Positions 1 to 11,019 of a DNA stretch of 64,000 nt are shown in pieces. Origin of the DNA: Okapia johnstoni (Eukaryota; Chordata; Mammalia; Artiodactyla; Giraffidae). The translations under genes and the position numbers were made by a program. Each line of letters opens with the position of its first letter. The first letter of the stretch is position 1. The stretch lies in NCBI GenBank assembly GCA_024291935.2, contig CM044310.1, positions 82,582,713-82,646,712 on the forward strand, written 5' to 3'. Under the pieces are notes generated by a model. The model was not told the origin of the DNA. It worked only from the letters and a program-made list of their open reading frames with translations, and ran no database searches.

Positions 1-142
1 CAGGCAAGAATACTGGAGTGGGTTGCCATTTCCTCCTCCAGGGGATCTTCCCAACCCAGGGATTGAACCTGGATCTCCCACATCTCCTGTGTCTCCTGCA
101 TTGCAAGTGGATTCTTTACCCACTGAGCCATTGGGGAAGCCC
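1..142 (-). repeat. Bov-tA-type SINE, cut by window edge
   Basis: This is the reverse complement of a ruminant tRNA-headed SINE. Read on the minus strand, the tRNA-like head starts at about 142 (GGGCTTCCCC...) and runs into the CACTCCAGTATTCTTGCCTG body at the window edge. The BovB-derived tail lies outside the window. Confidence 0.8.
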
Positions 143-159
143 TGGATCAGATACACTTT

Positions 160-482
160 TTAAAAATCATTTTTTAAAATTTAGACTGTGCTGGATCTTT
201 GCTGCTTTGTTGCTTTTCTCTAGTTGTAAAGGGCAGGGGCTACTCTCTAGTTTCAGTATGTGGGCTTATTATGGTGGCTTCTCTTGTCGTGGAGCACGGG
301 CTCTAGGGCACACGGGCTTCAGTAGTTGCAGCACGTGGACTCAGTGGTTGCGGCTCCCAGGCTCTAGAGCACAGCCTCAATAGTGGCACAAGGACATATG
401 GGATTTTCCTAGACCAGGCATTGAACCCGTGTCTCCTGCATTGGCTGGTGGATTCTTTACCACTGAGCCACCAGGGAAACCC
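160..482 (-). repeat. CHR-type cetartiodactyl SINE with target duplication
   Basis: The element shows the diagnostic run of phrases (tctctagttg, gagcacgggctctag, ggcttcagtagttg, accactgagccaccagggaa) of the CHR SINE family, in reverse orientation. A 17-bp direct repeat with one mismatch (TGGATCAGATACACTTT at 143-159, TGGATCAGCTACACTTT at 483-499) flanks it as a target-site duplication. It lies in a NOD2 intron directly beside the preceding SINE. Confidence 0.8.
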
Positions 483-727
483 TGGATCAGCTACACTTTA
501 TCTCAAGAGTCAACTCCAGTCTGTTAAGGGATGCTGCTCAGTAAACCATGTTGGGAAGGATTCTAAAGCTGCTTCTGGACTTAATGAAAAAGAGCACTGT
601 AATCGATTAGTCTGAACTGGAGCAGACCAGGACTTGTGGCAGTGTGTGCCATGCATTTTGCCCTTCTTGAGTTATCTTTGAAGTCCATCACTGCTCTGAC
701 ATATTTTTGTTTTTTGAATACATCCAG

Positions 728-811
728 CCTGGTGGGGAACAACATTGGCAGTGCGGGTGCTCAAGCCTTAGCATTGATGTTGGAAAAGAATATGGCCCTG
801 GAAGAACTCTG
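728..811 (+). CDS. NOD2: NOD2 leucine-rich-repeat exon (first in window)
   Basis: This is an internal coding exon of the cytosolic muramyl-dipeptide receptor NOD2. It is bounded by a polypyrimidine tract with an AG acceptor ending at 727 and a GTGAGT donor at 812. The exon is 84 nt and phase 2: one base, 27 codons, two bases. The translation begins [18 protein letters not shown] and ends in LEEL, a ribonuclease-inhibitor-type LRR unit (LxxNxIxxxGxxxL). Splicing to 2625 restores a Cys codon. LRRs of this type form the curved ligand-sensing domain at the C-terminus of NOD2, while the CARD and NACHT domains lie upstream outside the window. Identity rests on recognition of the conserved C-terminal sequence and on synteny with CYLD. 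Confidence 0.93.
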
Positions 812-1057
812 GTGAGTTTAGGGGATTCATCTCTCTAGGGAGGCAGATATTAGCTTTTTTTCATTCTCTGGCCTCATCTGTGGAAGCTGATGTGTGTGTA
901 AGACAAAGATGGGTGACTGAGTGATTGGGTGATTGTGTTTGTCTTTGTCCTAAGTGGCATGAGGCTTATAGAGCCTAGCTAATTCTTTTCATTGAATTTT
1001 TCAAATCAATATGATTGGTTTGTTGGTTTGTGTGCTTCCTCCATTGCACATAATAGT

Positions 1058-1285
1058 TCAGAGCACAGACGCTGGAATCCAGCAGGCTGAGCTTCAAGTC
1101 CAGCTATGATCTTATGCAAGTTAAGTAACAGTCTCTGAATCTCAGGTTTCTTACCTGTAAAATGAGAGTATGGATGCTTTCAACTATTAAATACTTTTGT
1201 AAGAACTAAATGAGATAACACCTGTAAATAGCTTTGTATAGTGTCTGGTGTATGTGTAAGCGCTCCATAAATGTGAAATTGTAAT
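1058..1285 (+). repeat. MIR SINE remnant
   Basis: The segment keeps the order of MIR landmarks: a gagcacagacgctggaatcc-like start, gcaagttaagtaac, tcttacctgtaaaatgagag, ctaaatgagataa, and an end resembling gcgctccataaatg. The copy is diverged, as expected of this old mammalian SINE. Confidence 0.75.
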
Positions 1286-1295
1286 AGGATACTGT

Positions 1296-1412
1296 CTCAA
1301 TGGACATGAAGTTGAGCAAGTTCCAGGAGATGGTGAAGGACAGGGAAGCCTGGCATGCTGCAGTCCATAGGGTTGTAGAGAGTCAGACCCGACTTAGCAA
1401 CTGAACAACAGC
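1296..1412 (+). repeat. BovB LINE 3' end fragment
   Basis: The sequence runs from caatggacatgaa through aggcctggcatgctgcagtcc-like text to gcaactgaacaac. It is the terminal part of the ruminant BovB LINE, which also forms the tail of Bov SINEs, in sense orientation. Confidence 0.75.
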
Positions 1413-2624
1413 AAATGTTTCTACTACTCTTGCTGCTACTGCTACAATGATTGCTGCTGCTGCTGCTACTAGTGTTTTGTTATTTTAAGATGAATGTGAG
1501 TGCCTAAGAACCCTGGATATGAGAGTCAGGGACATGTGCAAGGCGGAGTAGTTTGGGGGAGGTTAAAAGATGAACCATAAATCATATTTATCCTGATTCC
1601 AAGCTTTCCATCCTTTAGATGCCACTAGTCTAGCCTTCTTATGACATATTCTGGGCAGTTCCAAATTGTATCAAGGAGATAAAATGCTGAATGTTTGATT
1701 TTTTTTCCAGGAAGCATAAAGGTACTGAAACCTATTGAGCATTGCCACAAAATGGATATTGCTGATGGTCCTTGACTGTCAGTAGGGCTCACTAGCTTGG
1801 CCAATGTACCATTGAGTATATCCTGATTAGGTTCCACAGCTTGGGAATCCTTGTTAGAGAATTGCCTCACTGTGAATGTATTGGTTATGACTACATTAGG
1901 CTGCAAGAGATGGAAAACCTCCATCTAAAGTGGCTTAAATCGGTAAAGAATTGACTATTTTTTATGTACATGCAGTTTGGACGTAGGCAGCATACAGCTG
2001 TTATGGCAGCTACATATGGCCAGCAGGAGTCTGGACTCTCTCTAATTTTGATCTATTACATCCTCAGCATGTGGCTTTGTTCTCGTGGTTGGTTGCCCCG
2101 TGGTTACAAGGTGACTGCTGCAGCACCTGCAGCACTCCTGTATTTCAGTTTCAGCCTCTATATCTAGGAAGGACAAAAGCCTGGGTCTCTCCACTTTAAA
2201 GAGCATTCACAGAGGCCCCATCTGTCAACTTCTCCTTATGTGTTGATGGACATGTGGATGTCCCTTAGCCAACTCTGGCTGCAGTGGAGTGGGAAATGTA
2301 GTTCTTCCACCAAGCACAGGGCTGCTCCAAATGAAATTAAGCTTCCATTAAGAAGAAAGAAGCAGAAAATGGATCTTGAGTCACTAGGACATAAGGAAAC
2401 TTCTGTGGAGGAGCCCTGGGGCAAATTCTTTCCCAGAGATGTCCCAGAAATTGAGGACCCTTACACTTTGCTTGACCTGTTTTTACTTTACTGGTAAATG
2501 TGGGTTTTCAGATGTTGGATATTCTTAATTGGCAGGGGTGGGGCACATGGGTTTATCTTTATTGGCATCATCTTATATAATAAACGTCGCCAGTCAACTG
2601 GATTTTCTCCTTTATTCTTGCCAG

Positions 2625-2708
2625 CCTGGAGGAGAACCACGTCCAGGATGAAGGTGTGTGTTTCCTCGCCAAAGGACTTGCAAGAAACTCAAGTTTGAAA
2701 GTCCTGAA
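2625..2708 (+). CDS. NOD2: NOD2 leucine-rich-repeat exon (second in window)
   Basis: This 84-nt exon lies between the acceptor ...TTGCCAG (ending 2624) and the donor GTAAGG (2709). It has the same phase-2 layout as its neighbours. It completes a Cys codon with the previous exon and continues [18 protein letters not shown], then RNSSLKVLK, one LRR unit with the typical LxLxxNxxxDEG spacing. The last two bases (AA) join G of the exon at 6204 to give Lys. The repeat lies in the concave LRR surface associated with muramyl-dipeptide sensing. Confidence 0.93.
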
Positions 2709-3334
2709 GTAAGGAATCTGTAAGCAGGAGCTAGACAGTAATGATCAGCCTTGAGAGGGGGTGTTTCTGAATAAGAAATCTAGATGGCTTCCCAGCCTGG
2801 CTAATTCACATGAGGTGGCCCCCTAGAAAACAGTCTTTTGGGGTGCTCCCAAATGCAGGCATGGGGTAGTGAAGTGAAGCTGGGGAGGGAGAGTAACCAG
2901 AAAAGGGTGTCATCAAGCTGGTGATCACTGGGGACCAGTGGGGTGCAATCCTGTGGGCACGAGGCAGCAGGGGTATTTATCCACCAACTGTCTCTCCTTC
3001 ATGTATTGAGGTGTACTTGTGGGGATATTTGTTTTCTGGTGCTTCTGGCTTGCCCTGACCATGGTTAAGCATGCTCCTGGGGTCTGCAGAAAGATCTCCT
3101 ACAGAGGGTGGAGGTCTCCCCAGCAAGCAGCCCTCAGAGTTAGAGGTGAGAGCTGAGGGAATATGGGTGGGTTGCCCACAGCATCTGCTCCGTGGCTTAC
3201 AGGACATGCCCTTTTCCCTCTCCAGGGGTCTTCTCTTACTCAGACAGGATATTTCTGGTGGTCATCTCCAGTGGTTCCTCTTGGTGTGTGATCAATGTAT
3301 AGACAGGCATTTTTGCTTTTACTCATATGTGCAT

Positions 3335-4010
3335 GCATCCATTTATATATTGATCCAAGAAATGTTTCTGGAGCACCCACTCTGTGCCAAGCTCTGTTTG
3401 AGGCACTAAGGATAGAGGGATAAAAAGGCCCTGCTAACACAGCTCTTAAATTTGAATAGGAGACACAGATAATGAGCAAGTAAACAAATACATGAGATCA
3501 TTTCTGATAGTAATATGCGCTCGCAAGAGAATCAAGAGAGAGATGACAGGAGAGGGCAAAGTAGCTGCTGCTGGGCAGGGACTCTAAGAAGGTGACATAA
3601 GACTGGAACCTGAATAATAAGAAGGGTCCTGCCATGCTGGGATCTTAGGGATGTGCATTCCAGGTGGGCAGAACAGCAAGTGCAAAGGCCCTGTGGCAGA
3701 AACAGGCTTGGCGGTTTCGAGAACAGAAGGAGGACCTGTGAGGTTGGACTATAGTGGATGGCAGAGTGAGGCGGAGGTGGGAGGAGCCAGCCACAGCAGC
3801 CTTAGAACCCTGGGAAAGAGCTCAGAGTTTATTCTGAGGGTGTTGAGGAGCCTTCAGGGGGTTTTAATGAGGACTGTCATGTAATCTGATTCATATCATC
3901 CAAAGATCATGCTTGTTGCTTTGTGCAGAACAGGTGGAGGGAAGGTAAGATGGAGGCAGGGAGACCAGCCAGGAGACCCCTGCATTCTTCCAGGCCAGAG
4001 ATGGAGACTG
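3335..4010 (-). repeat. L2 LINE remnant
   Basis: Landmarks include gagcacccactctgtgccaa, acagcaagtgcaaaggccc and gaacagaaggagga. These are the reverse complement of the L2 3' region in the usual order. The copy is old and diverged. Confidence 0.65.
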
Positions 4011-4809
4011 GGTCAGGGTGAGGGCAGTGAGAGAAGCAGGGCACAGGAGCTTGGGGAGGTCCCTTGGGGGACCGGGGAAGTGGTGGCAGGACCACTGGTG
4101 GTGGACTCGGTGGGCAGGGATGCATGCCACAAGGAGAGGGATGGCAGATGTGAGCAGGAGCCCGGCCAGTGGTCACCACAGGCTCATGGAACGCCACACC
4201 AGCTGTGCTGCCAAAGGTCTCATTTCCCAGGGACATCAGGGCACCAATAGATGGCTCCTTTCTCTAGAGGAGAGTGGCCTCTGCCCTGGCAGACATGGCC
4301 CAGGGAAAACACTTGCCTCCCGAGACAGGCAGACAGCTGCCTCTGGGAGGGAGGCTGCTTTGCTGCCAGCCCGCCATCCACTCTGGCAGCTCTTGTTTGT
4401 GTTGCTCCACAGGGGCTAGGAAGTTGCCAAATGTTTGGGGAAAACACTTCCACTCATCACGTGGGTGACGCTGGGGTTCGGGGGGCCCGGGTGAAGCCTG
4501 GGTTTATCTGAGCTGAGATGCCAGGCTTTGCACACGGCGAGGGGCCCTTGGAGATACCTGGTTGATTATTGACCAGGTGTGGATGAGACAAACTTGTCCT
4601 CTGTCACAGGCTTACCCCACTTGACCTCCACAGGTGCCAGGCAATGGCATCCGCCAGGCCCCACGCTGCCTCTGTGGGAGTCTTATACTTCAGCATCGCT
4701 GAACTGTATCCTCCTCCACTGTTTCCCCATAAAAATCGAGCTTCTCACCGATCTTAAAAAAGCAAAGCAAAGCCTACATCCTTCTTCTTCTAGGCGTAAT
4801 TTCTGCCAA

Positions 4810-5030
4810 GCGTTGGTTAAGAGCACAGGTTCTGGAACCTAATGGCTGGGATTTTGCCCCAGCTACACCATTACCAGCTGTTTCTACTTGGACTGGCAAC
4901 TCAGTTGCCTCAAGGGTAGACAGGGTAATAATTGAACCCTCCTCATAGGGTTCTGAGCATGCGCGGAGGTGATATAGGTTATGAGCAGCACATAGTAAGA
5001 GCTCAACAGATATTGGCTGATGTTATCATT
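4810..5030 (+). repeat. MIR SINE remnant
   Basis: The MIR-like phrases appear in order: ggttaagagcacaggttctgg, ttaccagctg, ctcatagggttctgagca, and an end resembling agtaagagctcaacagatat. Confidence 0.7.
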
Positions 5031-5271
5031 AGCCCTGCCTTAGGTCAGCATCTCGGAAGTTCCTGACATTGTTGAGGGGGAAGCCAGGTAGTGCAGATTA
5101 TCTGGAAGGACAGCTATGAGCAAGAAGACAGGGCAGGGGCCCTTGAGCTCTTTGTGTGATACAGCAGCATCCCACTAGCTATCTGTTTAGTTCCTGTACT
5201 CCACAGTTGCCTTAACAATGTTGTGTAAGTTTCAGCTGTACAACAGTGTGAATCAGCTGTATGTATACACA

Positions 5272-5485
5272 GGGCTTCCTGGTAGCTCAGCTGGTAAAGA
5301 AGGCGCCTGCAATGCAGGAGACCTGGGTTCCATCCCTGGGTTGGGAAGATCCCCTGGAGGAGGGCATGGCAACCCACTCCTGTATTCTTGCCTGGAGAAT
5401 CCCCATGGACAGAGGAGCCCGGTGGGCTGCAGTCCATGGGGTCACAGAGAGTCAGACGAGACTGAATGGCTAGGTACAGCACAGC
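5272..5485 (+). repeat. Bov-tA SINE, sense
   Basis: A full-length-looking Bov-tA SINE starts with a tRNA-like head (GGGCTTCCTGGTAGCTCAG), has the box B-like GGTTCCATCCC, the CCACTCCTGTATTCTTGCC body and the BovB tail (GTCAGACGAGACTGAATGG). It is followed at once by a second copy in the opposite direction. Confidence 0.88.
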
Positions 5486-5690
5486 ATGTGAAATTGCTCA
5501 GTTGTCTCTGACTCTTTGTCACCCCATGGACTGTAGCCTGCTAGGCTCCTCCGTCCATGGGATTCTCCAGGCAAGAGTACTGGAGTGGGTTGCCATTTCC
5601 TACTCCAGGGGATCTTCCCTACACAGGGATCGAACCCAGGTCTCCCTCACTGCAGGCAGGCATTTTACCGTCTGAGCCACCAAGGGCTCC
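5486..5690 (-). repeat. Bov-tA SINE, antisense, with target duplication
   Basis: This is the reverse complement of the same SINE family. It is flanked by the perfect 10-bp direct repeat ACAGCACAGC (5476-5485 and 5691-5700), so it was inserted into the tail of the preceding sense copy. The two make a near back-to-back inverted repeat. Confidence 0.88.
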
Positions 5691-6203
5691 ACAGCACAGC
5701 GTATGTATACATATACTTCCCCTCCTCTTGAGCCTCACTCCACTCCCCCATCCCACCCTGTAGGTCATCACAGAGCCCTGAGCTGAGCTCCCTGTGCTAT
5801 ACAGCAGCTTCCCACTTAGCTATCTGTTTAATTCTTATACTTCATGAGGTGGGTACTCTTTAAGTTCCCTATTACAGATGAGGAAATTGGGACTCACCTG
5901 CTTGAAATGAAAAAAAGAAATAGCGTAAGGTGGATTTGAACCCTGGCACTAAAATGCATGTATTTTTATTACCGTGTTAGCTCCTTCCTAAGGGAGCAGC
6001 TACTTAATACTCATCTGGTGAATGGAGGAGAGAGGGGTACATTTCACTTTGTGGATGAATTCATTGGGAATCTCAAACAGGGAAGGGACGTGCTGAAAGG
6101 GCAGGTGGGCTTCAGGAGTCCAGCTCCCAAAGCCTCCTTTAATTGGATAGACTAGCCAAAAACCAAGCAACCTCAAAGTTCACCATTCTGTCTTCCTCTC
6201 TAG

Positions 6204-6287
6204 GCTGTCTAACAACCACATCACCTGTCTTGGGGCAGAGGCCCTCCTGCGGGCCCTTGAAAAGAATGACACCATTCTGGAAGTCTG
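6204..6287 (+). CDS. NOD2: NOD2 leucine-rich-repeat exon (third in window)
   Basis: This 84-nt, phase-2 exon lies between the acceptor CTCTAG (ending 6203) and the donor GTAAGA (6288). It encodes [18 protein letters not shown] followed by EKNDTILEV and is split at the Trp codon that is completed at 7768. It forms the last full LRR of NOD2. The Leu codon CTT at 6256-6258 aligns with human Leu1007, the site of the well-known Crohn's-associated frameshift in human NOD2. The reading frame is intact here. Confidence 0.94.
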
Positions 6288-7767
6288 GTAAGACCCCTGG
6301 CAGGCCTCTTTAACCTCTCTGAGCCTCGGTTTTCCAATGTACAAATTGAGATGAAGGGAGAGAGGAACTTTAGAATTTCTAAGATCCCTTATGACTCAGA
6401 CCTTCAGTCCTGTTCTGCATGGGATGAATCTGTTCCCTGGGAAAGATGTCTTGTTGTTTCCAAGCAGGGACCAACTGTCTCGGTTTTAAATTGTGTTTGT
6501 TCAGAAACGTCTCTGTTCTCGGCAATCATGTGGGATTTGGGGTGTGGTTGAAAAGGGAAGCAGAGAAAGGAACTCCGTTCCTGCCCCCCACCGGCTATTA
6601 CATCTGACTTCATGGGTCAGGGCTGCTGTATGATACCCTCTGCAGTTCTAAGTGGATGTTACACAGTGTTTCCAAGTCTTTATTTGTACCAAAAAGCCAT
6701 GTTCCTTCATGTATTTGAAAAAAATTTTGCATCACAACTTCAAAGATTTCTGCTTGTTCTTCCCAGGAATCTATTTATCGCTCAGATAATAGAAAGATTT
6801 CCCCTGGTTTAACATTTTATGAGTGAATGTCACTATATATGTTTCAGGCACTGAGCTAGAAATCAATATTTAAAAATGAGGACATTTCCCTATAATCTTT
6901 CTATCTTTCAGAGGTTTCTCAAAAAAGCTGGCAACTCTGGGCCCCGATTTATAATGGCAGTAATTAAGCAGAGTAGAGACGAACTGACCCCATTCAGCCA
7001 GGCAGACCATTTTAGGCTCACCCCCAACCCCATCAAGTTGATTGTCTCGGACCAGTCCCCTTTGGCTGCTGTGTATTATATGCCTCGTCCCTGAAAGCTC
7101 CTGAACCCTGCTTTAAATATGCAGATTTGTCCCTCTCTCAAAAAGCAGATCAAGGCAGTAGCAACTGTAGCTATCAAATGATGAAGTTAAAAATAAAGGC
7201 TTCTAAAAATCTGTCCTGCGATAGAGAAATTTTCTTTTCTGTGTGATTGTGTAATCCCTCTAGGCTGTGAGGTCCTCGATCTTGGGTAGAGAGTGGGTTT
7301 TTTTTTTTTAAACCATTGCACAATTCTGAGAAATGTCACATTCTGTGTCCAGGGGGAGCAAACTGACATGAGGTTGATATTTTAAGGGTTCTGATATTAC
7401 TGGCAGAGCTTGGGAGGACACTGGGGCTTGCTCATTGCATTCTTGACAGCTTCTGCTGTTGCCTTAAAAAGAATGGCCGGCCTTGAAGAGTCAGGGCTGG
7501 CTGGGCCCAGTGTGGACTCTGCAGAGTCATAGAGGCTTGTTAAATCATGCACAGTGATTCATGAGCTGCCCTGGCTGACAGAGAGTAAAACCTGCACAGA
7601 CAGCTCTCCCAGGAGAGCTGCAGCTGGGCGGTGGCCGGGGTAGCAGGTGGGGAGGGGCAGGCCATCCAGGCACAGGTTTACAGATTTACAAAGCAGCAGC
7701 TTCCTGATCGGAAGCATGGCTCTGGTCCGGTCCTCACTCAAACCTCTCTTGGCTTTATCCCCTTCAG
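6288..7767 (+). other. NOD2: NOD2 last intron
   Basis: This is a 1.48-kb intron before the terminal exon. I see no recognisable transposon, RNA gene or strong repeat in it apart from a T-rich stretch near 7300. The acceptor is TATCCCCTTCAG (ending 7767). Confidence 0.75.
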
Positions 7768-7840
7768 GCTCCGAGGAAACACTTTCTCTCTGGAGGAAAT
7801 TGAGAAACTCAGCCACCAGGATACCAGACTCTTGCTCTGA
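7768..7840 (+). CDS. NOD2: NOD2 terminal coding exon with stop
   Basis: The coding part of the last exon starts at 7768. One base completes Trp, then 23 codons (LRGNTFSLEEIEK, then LSHQDTRLLL) end at TGA 7838-7840. The C-terminal DTRLLL matches the conserved end of mammalian NOD2 and caps the LRR domain. The four exons in this window supply about 107 residues of a protein of roughly 1,000-1,040 residues. The start codon, CARDs and NACHT ATPase are upstream of position 1. Confidence 0.95.
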
Positions 7841-9110
7841 TGTCTCTGGGCCAGCATTCAGCTCAGTGTGTTTGGGAGGAGGCCATGGGTTTGGATCCCA
7901 GGATGGGATGACATCTGAGAACAACAGCCCACTCAGATGGAACCTGGACCTACCCAGGGCCAACCCAATAGGTCACCTTTGTTCTCCCACAGGAAAGCGC
8001 ATCAGTGCCCTGTGGAGTAGACTTCACTGAAGCCCACCTTTGCCATCAACTTCTTGCCAAGATTCAATCCTGGGATGTTGAAGAGGGGCAGCCCGCCTGT
8101 ACAGGATGGGGCTGGTCTCAAGTCAAGCTGACATGGGTCAGTGAGGCCCACGGATGCCACTGAGTGTTTATGGTTTAGAGAGCTCCCTGTGAGGAGGGAT
8201 ATTCAGGAATATTCAGGGATATTCATTGCTCGTTTTGTCTCAACTCATGGTCATCCATCAGGTTATTCTGTACATCTGGTTCGTCCACTCATCCTGGACC
8301 CTACACATGGCACTTCCTCCGTGGCTGAGATTCAAAATATAGGCATTCTCACCTTTGATCTTTCCCTTGTACCCTGGCCCTGCCCCCACCCTCCCATCCC
8401 CCTCAACCCTCCCCGCATCCAAGGTGGGAGGGGCTACAACTTACCCTGGTACTTAAGACAGTATTGAAAGGGGACAGGTGACATGCATGTGTTCCTCAAG
8501 ACATTCTAGAGTTTCGAGAAAAATATGACTGCCCAACAACTGGACTTTTATTTCCGGTGAAATCAATTACTCTTCAGTTAAACCTTAGAGAACAACTCCT
8601 TAACCAAATGCAACTTCTAAAATTAACCTAGGCCAGAATTTTGAACAGCCCCACCAGGTGTCTGATGCCTGTGCACTGAACTCTGGCAGCAGACTTCCAA
8701 AATATATTCATAAGAGATGGTTTGGTTTTGTTTGTGCCAGGCCGCTTTAGGATATAAAGTTATAGATCAAAAGTTTACAGGGCAAAATCAAAGGCCTTTC
8801 CTTATAAAGCAAATGTTTTTCTCTGAATTTTTCAGAAGCTTCTGTAAACTGTCAGGTGCTGTGCAAGTGTTATTATTTTCAACACTGTTATTTGTGAAAA
8901 ACTGGTTAATATTTATAAACCACTTTGTTTTATTCTCCCTAGTTCATGATTTTATAAAAAAACAAAACATGACCATGAATGTTATGCTGTAAATAATCAC
9001 AGAGGATAAAACTATTGAGTCACCAAAGCTATCTTCATTGTGACCAAACACAATGAAGTATTTAAAAATACTCTGAACATTATCACATATTAAAGCACAA
9101 TTTTCTCCTT
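7841..9110 (+). other. NOD2: NOD2 3' UTR (end approximate)
   Basis: Sequence after the stop codon contains no recognisable repeat until about 9.5 kb. An ATTAAA hexamer at 9089-9094 would give a 3' UTR of about 1.25 kb, similar to what I recall for the human transcript. No canonical AATAAA is evident nearer the stop, so the end is inferred. Confidence 0.5.
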
Positions 9111-9566
9111 GAAGGGAGGAGACATGATGTTTCAACCAGATAATTGATTGCTTAAGGCACAAGCAATGTTTAGAAATAGCCTTGCAATCAAAACACATTT
9201 GGCTTCAGTTTAGAGAAGTCTAGCCCAGCATGGAGTTTTAAGCTATAGAGGAACCTCACAGTGTCCTGGCAGAAACACGAATGTGAGAGATGCAAGCAGG
9301 CCCCTGGGCCTCCCTCCATTCTCTCCAAGGGTCTCCAGGGGAGAGGGATGGAGAAGATTGGGGAACAGTTCTCCTCTGCAAGCAGCCTCGTGGGTAGGCC
9401 TTGGTGAAATAATTCTTAGCTGAATTTAATTAGCAAGGACTCAGGTGGCTGCTCATCAAGGTGAAATCGGCTTCCTTGAATGGTTTCCTGTGTGTCTGGT
9501 TGGTTAAATACTGTGGCATCTCCCTGGGCCCCTCCCCAGTAAGAGTATGTGTGTGGGTTCTCTTTG

Positions 9567-10235
9567 TTTGTTTGAATTTATTTTATTGAGGTATGGTTGA
9601 TTTACAATGTTGTGTTAATTTCTTTTGGAGAAGGAAATGGCAACCCACTCCAGTACTCTTGCCTAGAAAATCCAATGGACGGAGGAGCCTGGTAGTCTCC
9701 AGTCCATGGGGTTGCGAAGAGTTGGATATGACTATACAGCTGAATGATTCCCTTATACATATATGTGCATACTCTTTTTCCATTATGGTTTTTCACAGGA
9801 TAAACTATTAATAGTTCCTTTTGCTATACGTTAGGACTTTGTTATTTATCCATTCAACATATAATAGCTTACATTTGCTAACCTCAATCTCTCACTCCAT
9901 CCCTACCCCACCCTCTTCCCCCTTCGCAACCACAAGTCTGATCTCTGTGTCCATGAGTCTGTTTATGTTTCGTCGATGTGTTCATTTGTATTATATTCTA
10001 GATTCCATTAATAAGTGATCTCATATGGTATTTGTCTTTCTCTTTCTGACTTACTATGATAATCTCTAGGTCCATCCATGTTGCTGCAAATGGCATTATT
10101 TCATTTTTTGTGGCTAATATTCCACTGTGTATGTATGTGTATATATCACATTTTCTTTATCCATTCATCTGTCAATGGACATTGATGTTGTTTCCACGTC
10201 TTGGCTATTGTAAACAGTGCTGCTGTGGACATAGA
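9567..10235 (-). repeat. L1 3' region, antisense, interrupted by a BovB/SINE fragment
   Basis: Antisense artiodactyl L1 3' sequence runs from tgaggtatggttgatttac through accacaagtctgatctctg and catccatgttgctgcaaatg to ggctattgtaaacagtgctg. A sense SINE fragment at about 9625-9745 splits it. The 235-codon open frame starting at 10056 begins inside this repeat and is not a gene. Confidence 0.75.
9625..9745 (+). repeat. Bov SINE / BovB tail fragment
   Basis: The segment reads from ggagaaggaaatggcaaccc to gactatacagctgaatga. It lacks the tRNA head and sits inside an L1. Confidence 0.75.
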
Positions 10236-10379
10236 GGTGGGTTCTCTTTGTTGGTGGCACCAGGTTTTGCCCAGACCATTCTTTCAAATAGAGAAGATCA
10301 GGAGGAAGATGGAGGGGTCCAGCTTTCTCAGAGGATTAGACAGAGCAGCCCGTTTGTATGTCACCATCTTGGATTACAA

Positions 10380-10700
10380 ATTCATCTGAACAAAACAGAC
10401 AAACACCATGCCTATCCTCTAGGCACTGACGGGGAGGGGAAAGGGAGAGGCAGGCAGAAAACAAGCTGGAAAATATATAAAATAAGGTCTACTGTGGCAA
10501 GTGCTAGGAAAGAGGTTCAGGATAGAGGGAACCCTTCAGATTGGGGGTTGGTCAGAGCCAGGTCCTGTGAGGAGGTGACAGGTAAGGTGACAGGCCCCCA
10601 AATAAGAAGAAACTGGCTATGCAAAGAGGGAGGGGCCAGGGGGAGCATTCCAACCACAGGGGACAAGCTGTACAAAGACCCTGTCAGGGGAGAGAGCTTG
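10380..10700 (-). repeat. L2-like remnant
   Basis: A weakly conserved stretch with L2-like order (ataaggtctactgtggcaagtgc ... ccaaccacaggggacaagc ... acaaagaccctgtcagg), antisense. The assignment is tentative. Confidence 0.4.
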
Positions 10701-11019
10701 TTGTGTGGTAGGCTGAATACTGCCCCTCCTCCCAATAGCCAGGTCCTAATCCCTGGAACCTGAAAATGTTGCTTTATGTGGCAAAGGGACTTAAAAAATG
10801 TCAGTAAGTTACAGAATTTGAGATAGGGAGATTATTCTAGATTATCCGGGTAGACCTTAAATGCAACCACAAGTGTCTTCATGTGAGACGCAAAGGCAGA
10901 CATGACCCAGAAGAAGGCAAGGTGACCACTGAAGTAAGATGCTATACTGCTGGCTTTGAAGATAGAGGAAAGGGCCTCTTGGGCCAAGGATTGCAGTTTG
11001 AGAAGCGGGAAAAGACAAG

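Larger units (their letters stand above)
812..2624 (+). other. NOD2: NOD2 intron
   Basis: This intron runs between two 84-nt LRR exons. It contains a MIR at about 1058-1285, a BovB 3'-end fragment at about 1296-1412 and a short GCT/ACT-rich microsatellite near 1420-1475. I recognise nothing in the remainder (about 1480-2600). The short open frames there lack gene-like features. Confidence 0.8.
5170..5850 (-). repeat. L1 3' region, interrupted by two SINEs
   Basis: Two flanks of one artiodactyl L1 3' region surround the SINE pair. The left part contains caatgttgtgtaagtttcagc and the right part ggtcatcacagagccctgag and ctgtgctatacagcag. Orientation is antisense. The SINEs at 5272-5690 were inserted later and split it. 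Confidence 0.6.
2709..6203 (+). other. NOD2: NOD2 intron
   Basis: This 3.5-kb intron holds a long antisense L2 remnant (about 3335-4010), a MIR (about 4810-5030), an antisense L1 3' region (about 5170-5850) and, inside the L1, two Bov-tA SINEs in opposite orientation. The stretches 2709-3330 and 4020-4800 contain nothing I can name. Open frames of up to 133 codons at 4018-4419 are GC-rich chance frames. Confidence 0.8.

Noticed and set aside
4018..4419. 133-codon open frame in a NOD2 intron
   Set aside because: Overlaps other chance frames on both strands in a GC-rich stretch. No recognisable domain.
5272..5345. tRNA gene signal in SINE heads
   Set aside because: The head is tRNA-derived with box A/B-like text but is part of a dispersed SINE and does not form a complete tRNA.
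10056..10763. 235-codon plus-strand open frame
   Set aside because: It begins inside an antisense L1 3' region and runs into L2-like sequence. No protein family is visible.
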